From NCBI GenBank assembly GCA_021794015.1, contig JAJYRQ010000006.1, forward strand, positions 54,294 through 118,293: a stretch of 64,000 nt of DNA, given 5' to 3'. The translations under genes and the position numbers were made by a program. The stretch comes from Deltaproteobacteria bacterium. GTDB taxonomy: Bacteria; Desulfobacterota; Binatia; Binatales; Binataceae. Under the pieces are notes generated by a model. It saw only the letters and a list, made by a program, of their open reading frames with translations, searched no databases and had not been told where the DNA came from. Positions 1-8,829 of this stretch are shown piece by piece; within the stretch, counting starts at the first letter, position 1, and each line of letters starts with the position of its first letter.

Positions 1-1113
1 GACGTACTGGAGATCGTCGACCGCTACGGCAGCGACGCGGTGCGTTTTGCGCTGGCGCAGCTTGCAGTGCAGGGGCGTGACCTGGTGCTTTCGCCCGAGC
101 GGCTGGCGGCCGCCCGCGCTTTTGCCAACAAGGTGTGGAACGCCGCGCGCTTTGTCTTTTTGAGCCTTGAAGACGCGCCGCGCCCGACGCCGGCGCCCGA
201 GGCCGCCGACCTCGACCTTGCCGAGCGCTGGGTGTGCGACGAGCTCTCCGGCGCGGTCGCAGAGGTAGCGGGCGCCATCGAGCGCTATGAATTCAACAAC
301 GCGGCGCTGGCAGCACACCGCTTCGTCTGGCACCGCTTCTGCGACTGGTACATCGAGCTTTCCAAGCCGGCGCTGCGCTTAGGCGGCGCAAGAAAGCTGG
401 CGGCCCAGGCGGTCCTGGTTCACTGCCTGGACCGCTCGCTGCGGCTGCTGCATCCTTTTATGCCGTTCATCACCGAGGAAATCTGGCAGGTGTTGCGGCC
501 GTTTATTGGCGAGCCGCAGCGCAGCGACCATCTGGCCGTGGCGCGTTTTCCCGAACCGTCGGCGCAAAAGCTGCTTTCCGAAGAAGAGGCCGTCGCGATG
601 GCGCATTGTATCGAGGCGGCCGAGGCAGTCAATTCATTAAGAGCTCTCGTCGGCCATCACCCGGGCAACAAAATCAAGGCATGGGCCAGGCCGGTTTTCC
701 TACCTGCCGGTGTAATCGTTGACTCACCCGCGCAGAGAGAGGCGCTGTTTGGCCGGGAGGCGCGGCGCTGGGAGCCTTACCTGTTCACCATGGCGAAATT
801 GGAAAGTCTCGAGCTGCTGCACCTCAACCAGGGGTTCCCGGCGGGTAGCGTTGCCTACTTCCTTGGCTGGGGCGAGGTTGGCATACAGCCGCCGCCGGAT
901 TTCGACCCACGCAAGGCGCGGCATGCGCTGGCGGAAAAACTGAACGAGGTCAGGGTTCATCTCCAGCGACACCGGGAGCGGCTTGCCGACCCCAACTTTC
1001 ACGCCAGGGCAGGCGAAGAGACCATCAGCCAAACCTACGAGCGGCAGGCCGATCTCCAGTCACAGCAAAGCCTGCTCGAACGACAGTTAAGCGCCCTGCC
1101 GGGAGAGGGATAG
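1..1113 (+). CDS. valS: Valyl-tRNA synthetase, C-terminal part (5' end cut by window)
   Basis: Class I aminoacyl-tRNA synthetase that charges tRNA-Val in the cytoplasm. The reading frame is open from base 1, so the catalytic Rossmann part lies outside the window; about 370 residues remain. The visible start (DRYGSDAVRFALAQ followed by QGRDLVLS) matches the end of the catalytic core of ValRS. It is followed by the helical anticodon-binding domain, including HPFMPFITEEIWQ, and a C-terminal charged coiled coil (about residues 305-370, AEKLNEVRVHLQRHRERLAD), the tRNA-arm domain typical of ValRS. An internal GTG at 40 is not the real start. The gene is followed 113 bases later by birA on the same strand. 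Confidence 0.95.
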   Translation, partial: DVLEIVDRYGSDAVRFALAQLAVQGRDLVLSPERLAAARAFANKVWNAARFVFLSLEDAPRPTPAPEAADLDLAERWVCDELSGAVAEVAGAIERYEFNNAALAAHRFVWHRFCDWYIELSKPALRLGGARKLAAQAVLVHCLDRSLRLLHPFMPFITEEIWQVLRPFIGEPQRSDHLAVARFPEPSAQKLLSEEEAVAMAHCIEAAEAVNSLRALVGHHPGNKIKAWARPVFLPAGVIVDSPAQREALFGREARRWEPYLFTMAKLESLELLHLNQGFPAGSVAYFLGWGEVGIQPPPDFDPRKARHALAEKLNEVRVHLQRHRERLADPNFHARAGEETISQTYERQADLQSQQSLLERQLSALPGEG

Positions 1114-1226
1114 CACCAGACCCGCCATGCAACGCAAGCGACAAGCAGGCTCCCACACGAGTCAACCGCCCGCGTGCAGGCGGCCGCGCTCGCCGGCAAC
1201 GCTGTGGTAGCGACAGCGGCCGCGCC

Positions 1227-2033
1227 GTGACCAACCCGTACGCCGCAATCGAGCGAGGCCATCCGGGACGGATCGGATGGCGCATATTCTACTTCGACCG
1301 GCTCGGCTCGACGCAGCAGGCGGCCGGCGAGCTGGCGGCCCGCGGCGCCGCGCAAGGTACGGTGGTAATCGCAGAAGCGCAGGAAGCCGGTCGTGGCCGC
1401 CTGGGCCGCACCTGGTACTCGCCTGCCGGCAAGAACCTTTACGCAACGGTGATTCTGCGACCCAACGCCTTGGCGCTCTCCCAGGTGGCGTCGCTCAGCC
1501 TGGCGGCGGGTATCGCGGTCGCCGAAACCCTTGAAAGGTTTGCGCCCGGCGAGGTCGCGCTTAAGTGGCCGAACGATATCTGGCTCTCGCGCAGGAAAGC
1601 CGGCGGCCTGATAGCCGAGGCAATCGTAGCGCCCGACCAGCGGCTGCAGTACGTACTCCTCGGAGTCGGGCTCAACCTTAACCTGGCCGAGAACGACATC
1701 CCCGAGGATCTGCGCTGGCGCGCCACCTCGGTGCTGGCTGCCACCGGACAGCGTTGCGATCGAGTTGGAGTTGCTGATGAGCTTTTTGCGCGGCTTGAGA
1801 CTCGTTACCGGGAACATGCAAAGTCTGGCTTCGCAGGTCTTAAACCCACCTACGACAGGTATTGCGCGCTAAAGGGAAAAAAAGTTAGCGTGGTCGCCGG
1901 CGGTCAACCCAGGTCGGGCTTCGTACTGGGCGTTGACGAAACCGGGGCGCTCTTGCTCGAGGTCGGAGCAAGCGTTGACCGCATCCTTGCCGGTGACGTA
2001 AGCGTGGAGAGTGCGTACGAAGAGGGGGTGTAA
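1227..2033 (+). CDS. birA: Biotin--[acetyl-CoA-carboxylase] ligase
   Basis: Attaches biotin to the carboxyl carrier protein of biotin enzymes through biotinyl-AMP. The 268-residue protein has the biotin-binding loop GRGRLGR (residues 55-61) and the KWPND motif (113-117) of the BPL catalytic domain, then a C-terminal SH3-like domain (about 220-265). There is no N-terminal helix-turn-helix, so this is a group I ligase without the repressor function of E. coli BirA. The start is GTG at 1227; a few upstream in-frame residues cannot be excluded. It sits between valS and an EF-G-like gene on the same strand. Confidence 0.93.
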   Translation: MTNPYAAIERGHPGRIGWRIFYFDRLGSTQQAAGELAARGAAQGTVVIAEAQEAGRGRLGRTWYSPAGKNLYATVILRPNALALSQVASLSLAAGIAVAETLERFAPGEVALKWPNDIWLSRRKAGGLIAEAIVAPDQRLQYVLLGVGLNLNLAENDIPEDLRWRATSVLAATGQRCDRVGVADELFARLETRYREHAKSGFAGLKPTYDRYCALKGKKVSVVAGGQPRSGFVLGVDETGALLLEVGASVDRILAGDVSVESAYEEGV

Positions 2034-2137
2034 GGGAGGCGTGCGAGGTCGGGCGCGGCGGCCGAGTTGCACCGCTGAGGCTAGGCTTGGCGGGACGGCC
2101 TTCTCTTCGCCTTCAAAACGGGCAAAGGTGAAAAGTC

Positions 2138-4240
2138 ATGGCGGTGGAAGAAGTCGGCCGGCTTAGGACCATAGCGCTGGTGGGCCAGGGCGGATGCGGG
2201 AAAACGCAGCTTGCCGAGGCGATGCTCTTCAGCGCGGGCGCAATCAGCCGGCTGGGGCGGCCCGACGACGGAACCGCGGTGATGGACTTTGAGCCCGAGG
2301 AGGTGGCCCGGCACATTTCCATTAGCACCGGCTTCCATCACTTCTCCTGGAAGAAGAACGAGGTCATCCTTGCAGACACGCCCGGCTACGGGGCCTTCCT
2401 GTTTGACGCGCTCAACTCGCTGAGCGTGGTCGACGGCGCCGTATTGGTGGTGAGTCCGGCCTCAGACCTCAAGGTTGAAGCGGAAAAAATATGGCAGGTG
2501 ATCGCCGCCTCGGGCATCCCGCGGCTCGCCTTTGTCTCGCGCCTGGACCGGGAGCGAACCAGCTTCGAGGCGGCATTGCGCGACCTGGAGCAGGGCCTCG
2601 GCGCCAAGCCGGTGGTACTGGCGTCCCCGGTGGGCGAAGAGACAGGTTTTGCCGGGGTAATCGACCTGCTTTCGATGAAGCTTTTGCGCTACCCGGACGT
2701 CACAGGCAAGCCGCGCGAGGAGGAACTCTCGGGCGAACTGGCCGAACAGGCAGAGCAGGCCCGCACCCGGCTTTGCGACGCGGTGGCCGAGACCGACGAC
2801 GCGCTGCTCGAGCAGTACCTGGAGAAAGGCTCGCTCGAGGCGCAAGCGCTTAGCGCCGGCCTGCGCGCGGCAGTGCTGGCGGGCAAGCTTACCCCGGTGC
2901 TATGCGGCTCGGGAGCCAAGAACATCGGGGTCAGCCGACTGCTCGACGCGATCGTCGCGCTCTTGCCGGCGCCTGACCAGCGGCCCGCGCGCCAGGGCGC
3001 CGAACCCGCGACCAAACAGCCCGTCTCGCGGCCGGCCGATCCCAAGGCGCCGATGTCGGCGCTGGTCTTCAAGACGGTGGTTGACCCGTATGCGGGCAAG
3101 CTCTCGATTCTGCGCGTGGTTTCCGGCCGGCTGCTGAGCGATGCGGCGGTGCTCAACGCAAGCCGCAGCAGCAAGGAGCGGCTGGGGCAGCTCTTGCGGC
3201 TGGAGGGGCGCAAGCAGGCGCCGCTTGCGGCCGCGCTGCCGGGCGAGATCGCGGCGGTGGCCAAGCTCAAGGAGACTGCCACCGGCGACAGCCTGTGCGA
3301 CGAGAAAGCGCCGGTCCTCTTCGCGCCGCTTGCGCGCCCCGTCGCAACCATCTCGTTCGCCATTCGTCCCAAGGCGCGCGAGGACGAGGAGAAAGCCTCG
3401 CTCGCCCTCCAGCGGATGGTCGAAGAGGACCCCGCGCTCGAGACCAGACGCGACCCGCAAACCCGCGAGATAATTCTCTCCGGAACCGACCAGATGCACC
3501 TCGAGGTCACCATCGAGCGGCTAAAGCGCAAGTTCGGCGTGGCGGTCGAACTGCACGCCCCCAAGGTCCCCTACAAAGAGACCATTAAGAGCAAAGCCGA
3601 GGCGCAGGGCAAGTACAAACGCCAGTCGGGCGGACGCGGGCAGTACGGCGACTGCTGGCTGCGCCTGGAGCCGCTTGCGCGCAGCGCCGGCGTGCAGTTC
3701 GAGGACGAGATCGTTGGCGGGGCGATCCCCCGGCAGTATATACCTTCGGTGGAAAAGGGCGTGCGCCACGCCCTCAACGAAGGGCTGCTTGCCGGCTACC
3801 CGATGGTCGACCTCAGGGTGAGCGTTTTCGACGGCAGCCATCACGAAGTCGACTCCTCCGACATGGCTTTCCAGATTGCCGCCTCGATGGGCGTGAAGAA
3901 CGCCGTCGAAAAGGCGCGCCCGGTGCTGCTCGAACCGGTGCTGGCAATGGAGGTAAGCTGCCCCAGCGAGCACCTGGGCGACGTAATTGGCGATCTTAAT
4001 TCGCGCCGCGGCAAGGTGCTCGGCATGGACCGGCGCGGCGCCAACGAGGTGGTGCGGGCGCTGGTGCCGATGGCCGAGGTGTTGAAGTACAGTTCGGATC
4101 TGAGGTCGATGACCTCGGGCCGCGGCTCCTTCGAGTCGCGCTTTTCGCACTACGAAGAGGTGCCCGCGCCGATCGCAGAGAAAGTCATCAAGGAGGCGCG
4201 CGCCGCGCGCGAGGCGCTAAAGGAACGCGCCCAGGCGTAA
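2138..4240 (+). CDS. Elongation factor G-like protein (EF-G2 type)
   Basis: A 700-residue translational GTPase with EF-G domain order. The G1 loop is GQGGCGKT (16-23), G3 is DTPGY (80-84) instead of the DTPGH of canonical EF-G, and G4 reads SRLD (134-137) instead of NKxD. Domain IV and V sequences follow (for example GGRGQYGDCWLRLEP and SCPSEHLGDVIGDLNSRRG). The replaced G3 histidine matches the EF-G-like subfamily (EF-G2), whose role is not settled, rather than the essential FusA. The start ATG follows GGCAAAGGTGAAA. No rpsL, rpsG or tuf genes are nearby, as would be usual for the housekeeping fusA. Confidence 0.88.
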   Translation: MAVEEVGRLRTIALVGQGGCGKTQLAEAMLFSAGAISRLGRPDDGTAVMDFEPEEVARHISISTGFHHFSWKKNEVILADTPGYGAFLFDALNSLSVVDGAVLVVSPASDLKVEAEKIWQVIAASGIPRLAFVSRLDRERTSFEAALRDLEQGLGAKPVVLASPVGEETGFAGVIDLLSMKLLRYPDVTGKPREEELSGELAEQAEQARTRLCDAVAETDDALLEQYLEKGSLEAQALSAGLRAAVLAGKLTPVLCGSGAKNIGVSRLLDAIVALLPAPDQRPARQGAEPATKQPVSRPADPKAPMSALVFKTVVDPYAGKLSILRVVSGRLLSDAAVLNASRSSKERLGQLLRLEGRKQAPLAAALPGEIAAVAKLKETATGDSLCDEKAPVLFAPLARPVATISFAIRPKAREDEEKASLALQRMVEEDPALETRRDPQTREIILSGTDQMHLEVTIERLKRKFGVAVELHAPKVPYKETIKSKAEAQGKYKRQSGGRGQYGDCWLRLEPLARSAGVQFEDEIVGGAIPRQYIPSVEKGVRHALNEGLLAGYPMVDLRVSVFDGSHHEVDSSDMAFQIAASMGVKNAVEKARPVLLEPVLAMEVSCPSEHLGDVIGDLNSRRGKVLGMDRRGANEVVRALVPMAEVLKYSSDLRSMTSGRGSFESRFSHYEEVPAPIAEKVIKEARAAREALKERAQA

Positions 4241-4254
4241 GAGGCGTGGCGCGC

Positions 4255-4280
4255 CGCCCCGGGCCCGCCAGGCCGGGGCG
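4255..4280 (+). terminator. GC-rich hairpin after the EF-G-like gene
   Basis: An 8-bp inverted repeat, CGCCCCGG (4255-4262) and CCGGGGCG (4273-4280), begins 15 bases after the stop codon of the EF-G-like gene. No T-run follows, so it may only slow transcription or stabilise the mRNA end. Confidence 0.3.
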
Positions 4281-4312
4281 CCGCGCCCCGCGAAACGGGA
4301 AGGTAATCCCCG

Positions 4313-4525
4313 ATGCATCAGATGGCGCGAGTGCTGATTGTCGCCGGCGTTCTCCTGGCGGCGCTGGGAGCCGCGCTGTGGGGGCTCTCGTCGCTGCCCC
4401 TGATCGGTCGGCTGCCGGGCGACATCTACCTGCGCCGGGGCAACGCGGTGTTTTACTTTCCGCTGGCGACCTGTCTCTTGATAAGTCTCGTGCTGACCCT
4501 GTTGCTGAGCCTTTTCAAGCGCTAG
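4313..4525 (+). CDS. DUF2905 family small membrane protein
   Basis: A 70-residue protein with two hydrophobic segments (about 5-27 and 44-66) separated by the loop PLIGRLPGDIYLRRGNAVFY. The GRLPGDI motif followed by FYFPL is the signature of the DUF2905 family of small inner-membrane proteins, whose function is unknown. It ends six bases before the histidine kinase gene and is probably cotranscribed with it. Confidence 0.85.
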   Translation: MHQMARVLIVAGVLLAALGAALWGLSSLPLIGRLPGDIYLRRGNAVFYFPLATCLLISLVLTLLLSLFKR

Positions 4526-4531
4526 GAAACC

Positions 4532-6757
4532 GTGACAACGGCGCAGCAAATCAAGGCCGGCGCGCACGGGCACGAATCGAAGCGCCGCCACCGGGAATGG
4601 ATCGCGGTGGTGGTGGCGGCGGTTACGCTGGTCGCCTTTGTCGCGGTGCGTACGCGGCTGCCGCCGCTGGCTGGACACACCTCGCTGGTCGCCAATTTGG
4701 TGGTGATCATGCTGTTCGACCTGAGTGTGCTGCTGCTCGGGGTGTTGCTATTTCTGGTGGGGCGCAACCTGGCCAAGGTCATCTTCGAGCGGCGCCGGGG
4801 GCGTATCGGGTCGCGGTTGCAGGCGCGGATGGTGGCCGGGTTCATTGCCACCGCGCTGTTTCCGGCGGTTTTTCTGCTTTACGTCGCGCAGGCGTTTTTA
4901 CGGGCCGACGTACAGAGTTGGTTTCGGCCGCAGTACGAGCAGGTGCTCGATGATTCGTTGCTGATCGCGGAGGTTTATTACCTGAACTCCGCGAACAACG
5001 CCGTTCATTTCGCGCGCGTGCTGGCGCATCAGATTTCCGCCGCCGGCCTGCTCGGTCCCGGGCGCCGCGCGGAACTTAAGCGTTTCGTCGAACGCCGGCA
5101 GCAGGAGTACAACCTCGGCACCATCGAGGTCTTCGGCTCGGACCGCAGGCTTTTGCTGCTGGCGCTCACGCCGCGTACCCCCACCGGGGTCGGGCTGGCG
5201 CCCGACTCGCCGCTCTTGGCGCTGGCGCTCAAGGGCAAGGCAGCCAGCCGCACCGAGTCGCTGGGCAAGGCCGACGTTATCCGCGGCGCGGCGCCGATCT
5301 ACGCCGCGCCCGAGTCGGACGCGGTGATGGGGGCCGTGGCGGTGGATTACTACCTGCCGCGCAGTCTTTCACGGCGGGCGGCGGACGTGTCGCGGGCCTT
5401 CGAGAACTATTTTCAGCTTCGCACGCTTCGCCAGCCGATCCTGCGAAGCTACCTTCTGGCGCTGGTGCTAATCGCGCTGGTCGTGGTGCTGCTGGCCAGT
5501 TGGTTCGGCATCTTCCTGGCGCGCGGCATCACGGGGCCAATCAAGCTGCTCGCCGAAGGAACGCAGGCCGTGGCGCGCGGCCAGTTCGAGCATCGCATTC
5601 CGGCGGTGGGCGACGACGAAATCGGGCGCCTGGTCGCTTCGTTCAATCGTATGACCGAGGACTTGTTGGTCTCGCGCGCCGAGCTGGACCGGCGCCGCCT
5701 CTACACCGAGACGCTTTTGCGCAACGTCTCGGCGGGCGTCGTCGGGCTCGATCCCGGCGGCCGGCTGACCATGCTGAATCCCTGTGCGGAACGGCTGCTC
5801 GGGCTGGGAGCGGCGGCCGTAGGGCGGCCCTACGGGCAAGTGCTGGCGGCGGAAATCACCCGGATTCTCGACGATCTTTGCGCGGCCGAGGCGCGCCCGG
5901 TCGAGGCGCGCGCCTCGGTGAAGGTCGGCCCGGGCGCCGAGAGCGAACTGCTGCTGACGGTAACTTCGCTCGGGGCCGAGTCGGGCGAAAACCTCGGGAT
6001 GCTACTGTTCCTCGAGGACATCAGCCAGCTTGCCAAGATCGAGCGGATGGAGGCCTGGCGCGAGGTGGCCCGGCGCATCGCCCACGAAATCAAGAACCCG
6101 CTTACGCCCATCCAGCTCTCCGCCGAGCGGCTGGCGCGCCATCTGCCGCCCTGCGACAACGCCACGCGGGAGCTGGTCGAAGGATGCGTGCGCACGGTGG
6201 TGGGCGAGGTGCGCCAGCTTAAGCGGCTGGTGGATGAGTTTTCGGCCTTCGCCCGGATGCCGCACCTCGACCCGCGCCCGGGGGACTTAAACGCTCTGGC
6301 TCGGGAAGCGGTGGAAAATTTTCAGCAGGCGCATCCGGGCGTGGAATTCAGGCTGGGGCTGGCCTCTGAGTTGCCGCTGATTGCCATCGACCGCGACGGG
6401 CTTAAGCGGGCGCTCGTCAACCTGCTCGACAACGCCGCCTTCGCCGCGCGCGACAACGGCGCCAACGGGCAGGCGCCGTGCGTCGAGGTGACAACCGCGT
6501 ATGCCCCGGCCAGCGGCACGGTGATGCTCGAGGTGAGCGATAACGGCCGCGGCATCGATGCGCGGCTGCGCAGCCGGATATTCGAGCCCTACTTTTCGAC
6601 CCGCCAGGGCGGCACCGGGCTGGGTCTGGCCATTGTCTCGGCCATCGTGGCCGACCATCATGGTTTCGTTCGGGTGCGCGACAATCAACCGGCAGGTAGC
6701 AGGTTTGTGCTGGAGTTCCCGGTCAGGGGGCAACCGGCGGGCGCGCCGCTGGCCTAG
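4532..6757 (+). CDS. NtrY-like membrane sensor histidine kinase
   Basis: A 741-residue kinase with NtrY layout. Three N-terminal membrane segments (about 24-44, 52-78 and 97-120) are followed by an extracytoplasmic sensing region (about 125-305) and a fourth membrane segment (about 307-333). Next come a HAMP linker (GITGPIKLLAEGTQAVARGQ, from about 338), a PAS domain (about 400-500), the H-box RRIAHEIKNPLTP with His518, and an HATPase_c domain with LVNLLDNA, DNGRGID and GGTGLGLAI. NtrY proteins sense periplasmic or redox state and phosphorylate NtrX-type regulators. The start is GTG at 4532. The next gene, 31 bases downstream, is the receiver-LpxC fusion, the obvious partner; no separate ntrX with AAA+ domain is present. 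Confidence 0.93.
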   Translation: MTTAQQIKAGAHGHESKRRHREWIAVVVAAVTLVAFVAVRTRLPPLAGHTSLVANLVVIMLFDLSVLLLGVLLFLVGRNLAKVIFERRRGRIGSRLQARMVAGFIATALFPAVFLLYVAQAFLRADVQSWFRPQYEQVLDDSLLIAEVYYLNSANNAVHFARVLAHQISAAGLLGPGRRAELKRFVERRQQEYNLGTIEVFGSDRRLLLLALTPRTPTGVGLAPDSPLLALALKGKAASRTESLGKADVIRGAAPIYAAPESDAVMGAVAVDYYLPRSLSRRAADVSRAFENYFQLRTLRQPILRSYLLALVLIALVVVLLASWFGIFLARGITGPIKLLAEGTQAVARGQFEHRIPAVGDDEIGRLVASFNRMTEDLLVSRAELDRRRLYTETLLRNVSAGVVGLDPGGRLTMLNPCAERLLGLGAAAVGRPYGQVLAAEITRILDDLCAAEARPVEARASVKVGPGAESELLLTVTSLGAESGENLGMLLFLEDISQLAKIERMEAWREVARRIAHEIKNPLTPIQLSAERLARHLPPCDNATRELVEGCVRTVVGEVRQLKRLVDEFSAFARMPHLDPRPGDLNALAREAVENFQQAHPGVEFRLGLASELPLIAIDRDGLKRALVNLLDNAAFAARDNGANGQAPCVEVTTAYAPASGTVMLEVSDNGRGIDARLRSRIFEPYFSTRQGGTGLGLAIVSAIVADHHGFVRVRDNQPAGSRFVLEFPVRGQPAGAPLA

Positions 6758-6788
6758 GCCGCGGCGACCCAATTCGGCGGTGGAGACG

Positions 6789-8054
6789 GTGAACGAAACA
6801 ATCCTGGTCGTTGACGACGAAGAGAGCATCCGCAGCACCCTTGCAGCCATCCTGCGAGACGAGGGCTTTCGCGTCGTCCAAGCGAGCGATCCGGGTGGGG
6901 TATTCGACCTGATCGATCGGGAAAAGCCGGCGCTTTTGCTGCTCGACGTCTGGATGCCTGAAATCGACGGGATCGAGCTTTTGCGCCGTATCAAGGAAAC
7001 ACACCCTGCGCTGCCGGTGGTAATGATTTCCGGCCACGGCAACATCCAGGCCGCGGTCGCCGCCGTGCGGCTCGGGGCCGCCGACTTCCTGGAGAAGCCG
7101 TTTTCCGTGGAGGCGCTGCTGACCTCGCTGCGCCGGGTCCTGGGGCTGCTCCAGCAGCCGGAGACGCGGCAGGCCTCGCAGCCCGAGCCAGCCAGCGCCG
7201 TCGCGGCGTCGAGCGCGGCGCGCGACGGCGTTGTCCAGCGCACGGTGCGCCGCTCGATCGTCTTTGCCGGCCAGGGCTTGCACAGCGGACTTAAGACCGG
7301 CGCGATCCTTCAGCCGGCGCCGCCGGACTTCGGTATCGTTTTTTCGCCGCTGGGCGACGACTCGGCAATTCGCGCCTGCGTCGAGAATGTCGCGGCCACC
7401 GGCTACAACACCACGCTGGCGCTCGGCGGCAAATGGATTCGCACCGTGGAGCACCTCATGTCGGCGCTGTACGGCCTGGGCATCAGCAACCTGCTGGTAA
7501 AGACCGACGGGGAGATTCCCGCGCTGGACGGTTCGGCGGCCGAGTTCTGCCGCCAGATAGCCGCCGCCGGCGTCGAGGAGCAGAAGGCCTGGCTGGAGCC
7601 GGCGCGCGTGCGCCGGCGCGTCGTGGTCGGCGACCCCGGCCAAGGCGGCGAGTTCATCAGCGCCGAGCCCGCCGCGCGCCTCGTCATCGACTACCGGCTG
7701 GAGTACGCACCGCCCATCGGCACGCAGGAGGTCCATTTCGAGCTTAGCTCGCCCGAGGTCTACGCCGCCGAGATAGCGCCGGCGCGAACCTTCGGCTTTG
7801 TGCACGAGTTCCGCAAGCTTTCCGAGATGGGGTTGGCGCGCGGCGGCCGGCTGGATAACGTCATCCTGGTCGATGACCGCAAGGTCGTCAACACCGCGCT
7901 GCGTTTTCCCGACGAATTTGCCCGCCACAAGGTGCTCGACCTTATCGGCGACCTTTACCTGCTCGGGCGCCCGCTCCTGGGGCACATCAAGGCGCGCAAG
8001 ACGGGCCACTCCGACAACCTGGCCCTGGTGCAGGCCATTCGCGCCTCGCTCTGA
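6789..8054 (+). CDS. lpxC: Response-regulator receiver fused to LpxC deacetylase
   Basis: A single uninterrupted 421-codon frame. Residues 1-120 form an NtrX-like receiver: acidic pair Asp9-Asp10, phospho-acceptor Asp53 in LLDVWMP, Ser81 in MISGHG and Lys103 in EKPF. After an Ala/Gln/Pro-rich linker (121-150), residues 151-421 are UDP-3-O-acyl-GlcNAc deacetylase, the committed step of lipid A synthesis: GQGLHSG (161-167), catalytic Glu221, zinc ligands His222, His380 and Asp384, and catalytic His407 in KTGHSDN. All key residues of both halves are present, so both should be active. The LpxC half (about 270 residues) is full length compared with free-standing LpxC (about 270-305). The start is GTG at 6789; GTG at 6780 is an alternative. 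It lies directly behind an NtrY-like kinase. Confidence 0.93.
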   Translation: MNETILVVDDEESIRSTLAAILRDEGFRVVQASDPGGVFDLIDREKPALLLLDVWMPEIDGIELLRRIKETHPALPVVMISGHGNIQAAVAAVRLGAADFLEKPFSVEALLTSLRRVLGLLQQPETRQASQPEPASAVAASSAARDGVVQRTVRRSIVFAGQGLHSGLKTGAILQPAPPDFGIVFSPLGDDSAIRACVENVAATGYNTTLALGGKWIRTVEHLMSALYGLGISNLLVKTDGEIPALDGSAAEFCRQIAAAGVEEQKAWLEPARVRRRVVVGDPGQGGEFISAEPAARLVIDYRLEYAPPIGTQEVHFELSSPEVYAAEIAPARTFGFVHEFRKLSEMGLARGGRLDNVILVDDRKVVNTALRFPDEFARHKVLDLIGDLYLLGRPLLGHIKARKTGHSDNLALVQAIRASL

Positions 8055-8089
8055 GACGCGCGGCGCCTGTAAAGAGGCGAGCGGCCGTT

Positions 8090-8824
8090 GTGCAGTTGGC
8101 AGGCAGGACAGCGTTGGTGACCGGAGCCGCGCGGCGCGTGGGCAAGGCGATCGCGCTCGCTCTGGCCCAGCGCGGCGCTCGGGTCGCCGTTCACTACGGA
8201 AACTCCCGCGCGCAGGCACAGGCGACGGTGGCCGAGATCGCGCAGGCCGGGGGCCAGGCGCTGGCCCTGCAGGCCAACCTTGAAAGCGTAGCCGAAATCA
8301 AAGGCCTGGTTGCCCGGGTTGTGGCCGCCTTCGGCACCATGGATATCCTGGTCAACTCGGCTTCGGTCTTCCGCCGCCGGCCCCTGGCCGAGGTCACCGA
8401 GCGCGACTGGGATGAGCATCTCGACACCAACCTCAAGGCGCCGTTTTTTGCCGCGAAGTTTGCCGCCGAGCGGATGCGGGCGCAAGGGCAGGGCAAGATC
8501 GTCAACATCGGGGACTGGGCGGGCATTCGCCCGTACCGAGATTATCTGCCTTACACCGTCTCGAAGGCGGGGCTCATCGGGCTTACCCGCGCCTTGGCCA
8601 AGGCGCTTGCGCCCGAGGTCCAAGTCAACTGCGTGGCGCTCGGGCCGGTGATGCCGCCCGAGGAGTACGGGCCGGAAGAGATAGCCAAGCTGGCGCGCGC
8701 CACGCTCACCAAACGGCTGGGCTCTGCGGCTGACGTCGCGCAGGCGGTACTATTTTTCTGCGAGGGTACCGACTTCGCCACCGGCGCCACGCTCCTGCTC
8801 GACGGGGGGCGCCTGCTGGCGTAG
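8090..8824 (+). CDS. SDR oxidoreductase, pteridine-reductase (FolM/PTR1) type
   Basis: A 244-residue classical-fold short-chain dehydrogenase. The cofactor loop is TGAARRVG (11-18); the TGxxRR form suits NADPH and pteridine reductases. The usual catalytic Ser is replaced by Asp142 (NIGDWAG), with Tyr155 and Lys159 (YTVSK) kept. Asp in place of Ser is the hallmark of trypanosomatid PTR1 and bacterial FolM-like enzymes, which reduce dihydropterins. The start is GTG at 8090 behind AAAGAGG. It is separated by only 5 bases from queC, so a role in pterin or deazapurine chemistry is plausible; a general FabG-like role is the alternative. Confidence 0.82.
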   Translation: MQLAGRTALVTGAARRVGKAIALALAQRGARVAVHYGNSRAQAQATVAEIAQAGGQALALQANLESVAEIKGLVARVVAAFGTMDILVNSASVFRRRPLAEVTERDWDEHLDTNLKAPFFAAKFAAERMRAQGQGKIVNIGDWAGIRPYRDYLPYTVSKAGLIGLTRALAKALAPEVQVNCVALGPVMPPEEYGPEEIAKLARATLTKRLGSAADVAQAVLFFCEGTDFATGATLLLDGGRLLA

Positions 8825-8829
8825 CCGGC

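Noticed and set aside
6558..6788. Upstream extension of the receiver-LpxC frame
   Set aside because: It overlaps the end of the kinase gene in another frame; the receiver domain starts right after GTG 6789.
6723..8219. A 498-codon minus-strand open frame
   Set aside because: It is antisense to the receiver-LpxC gene and lacks any recognisable domain.
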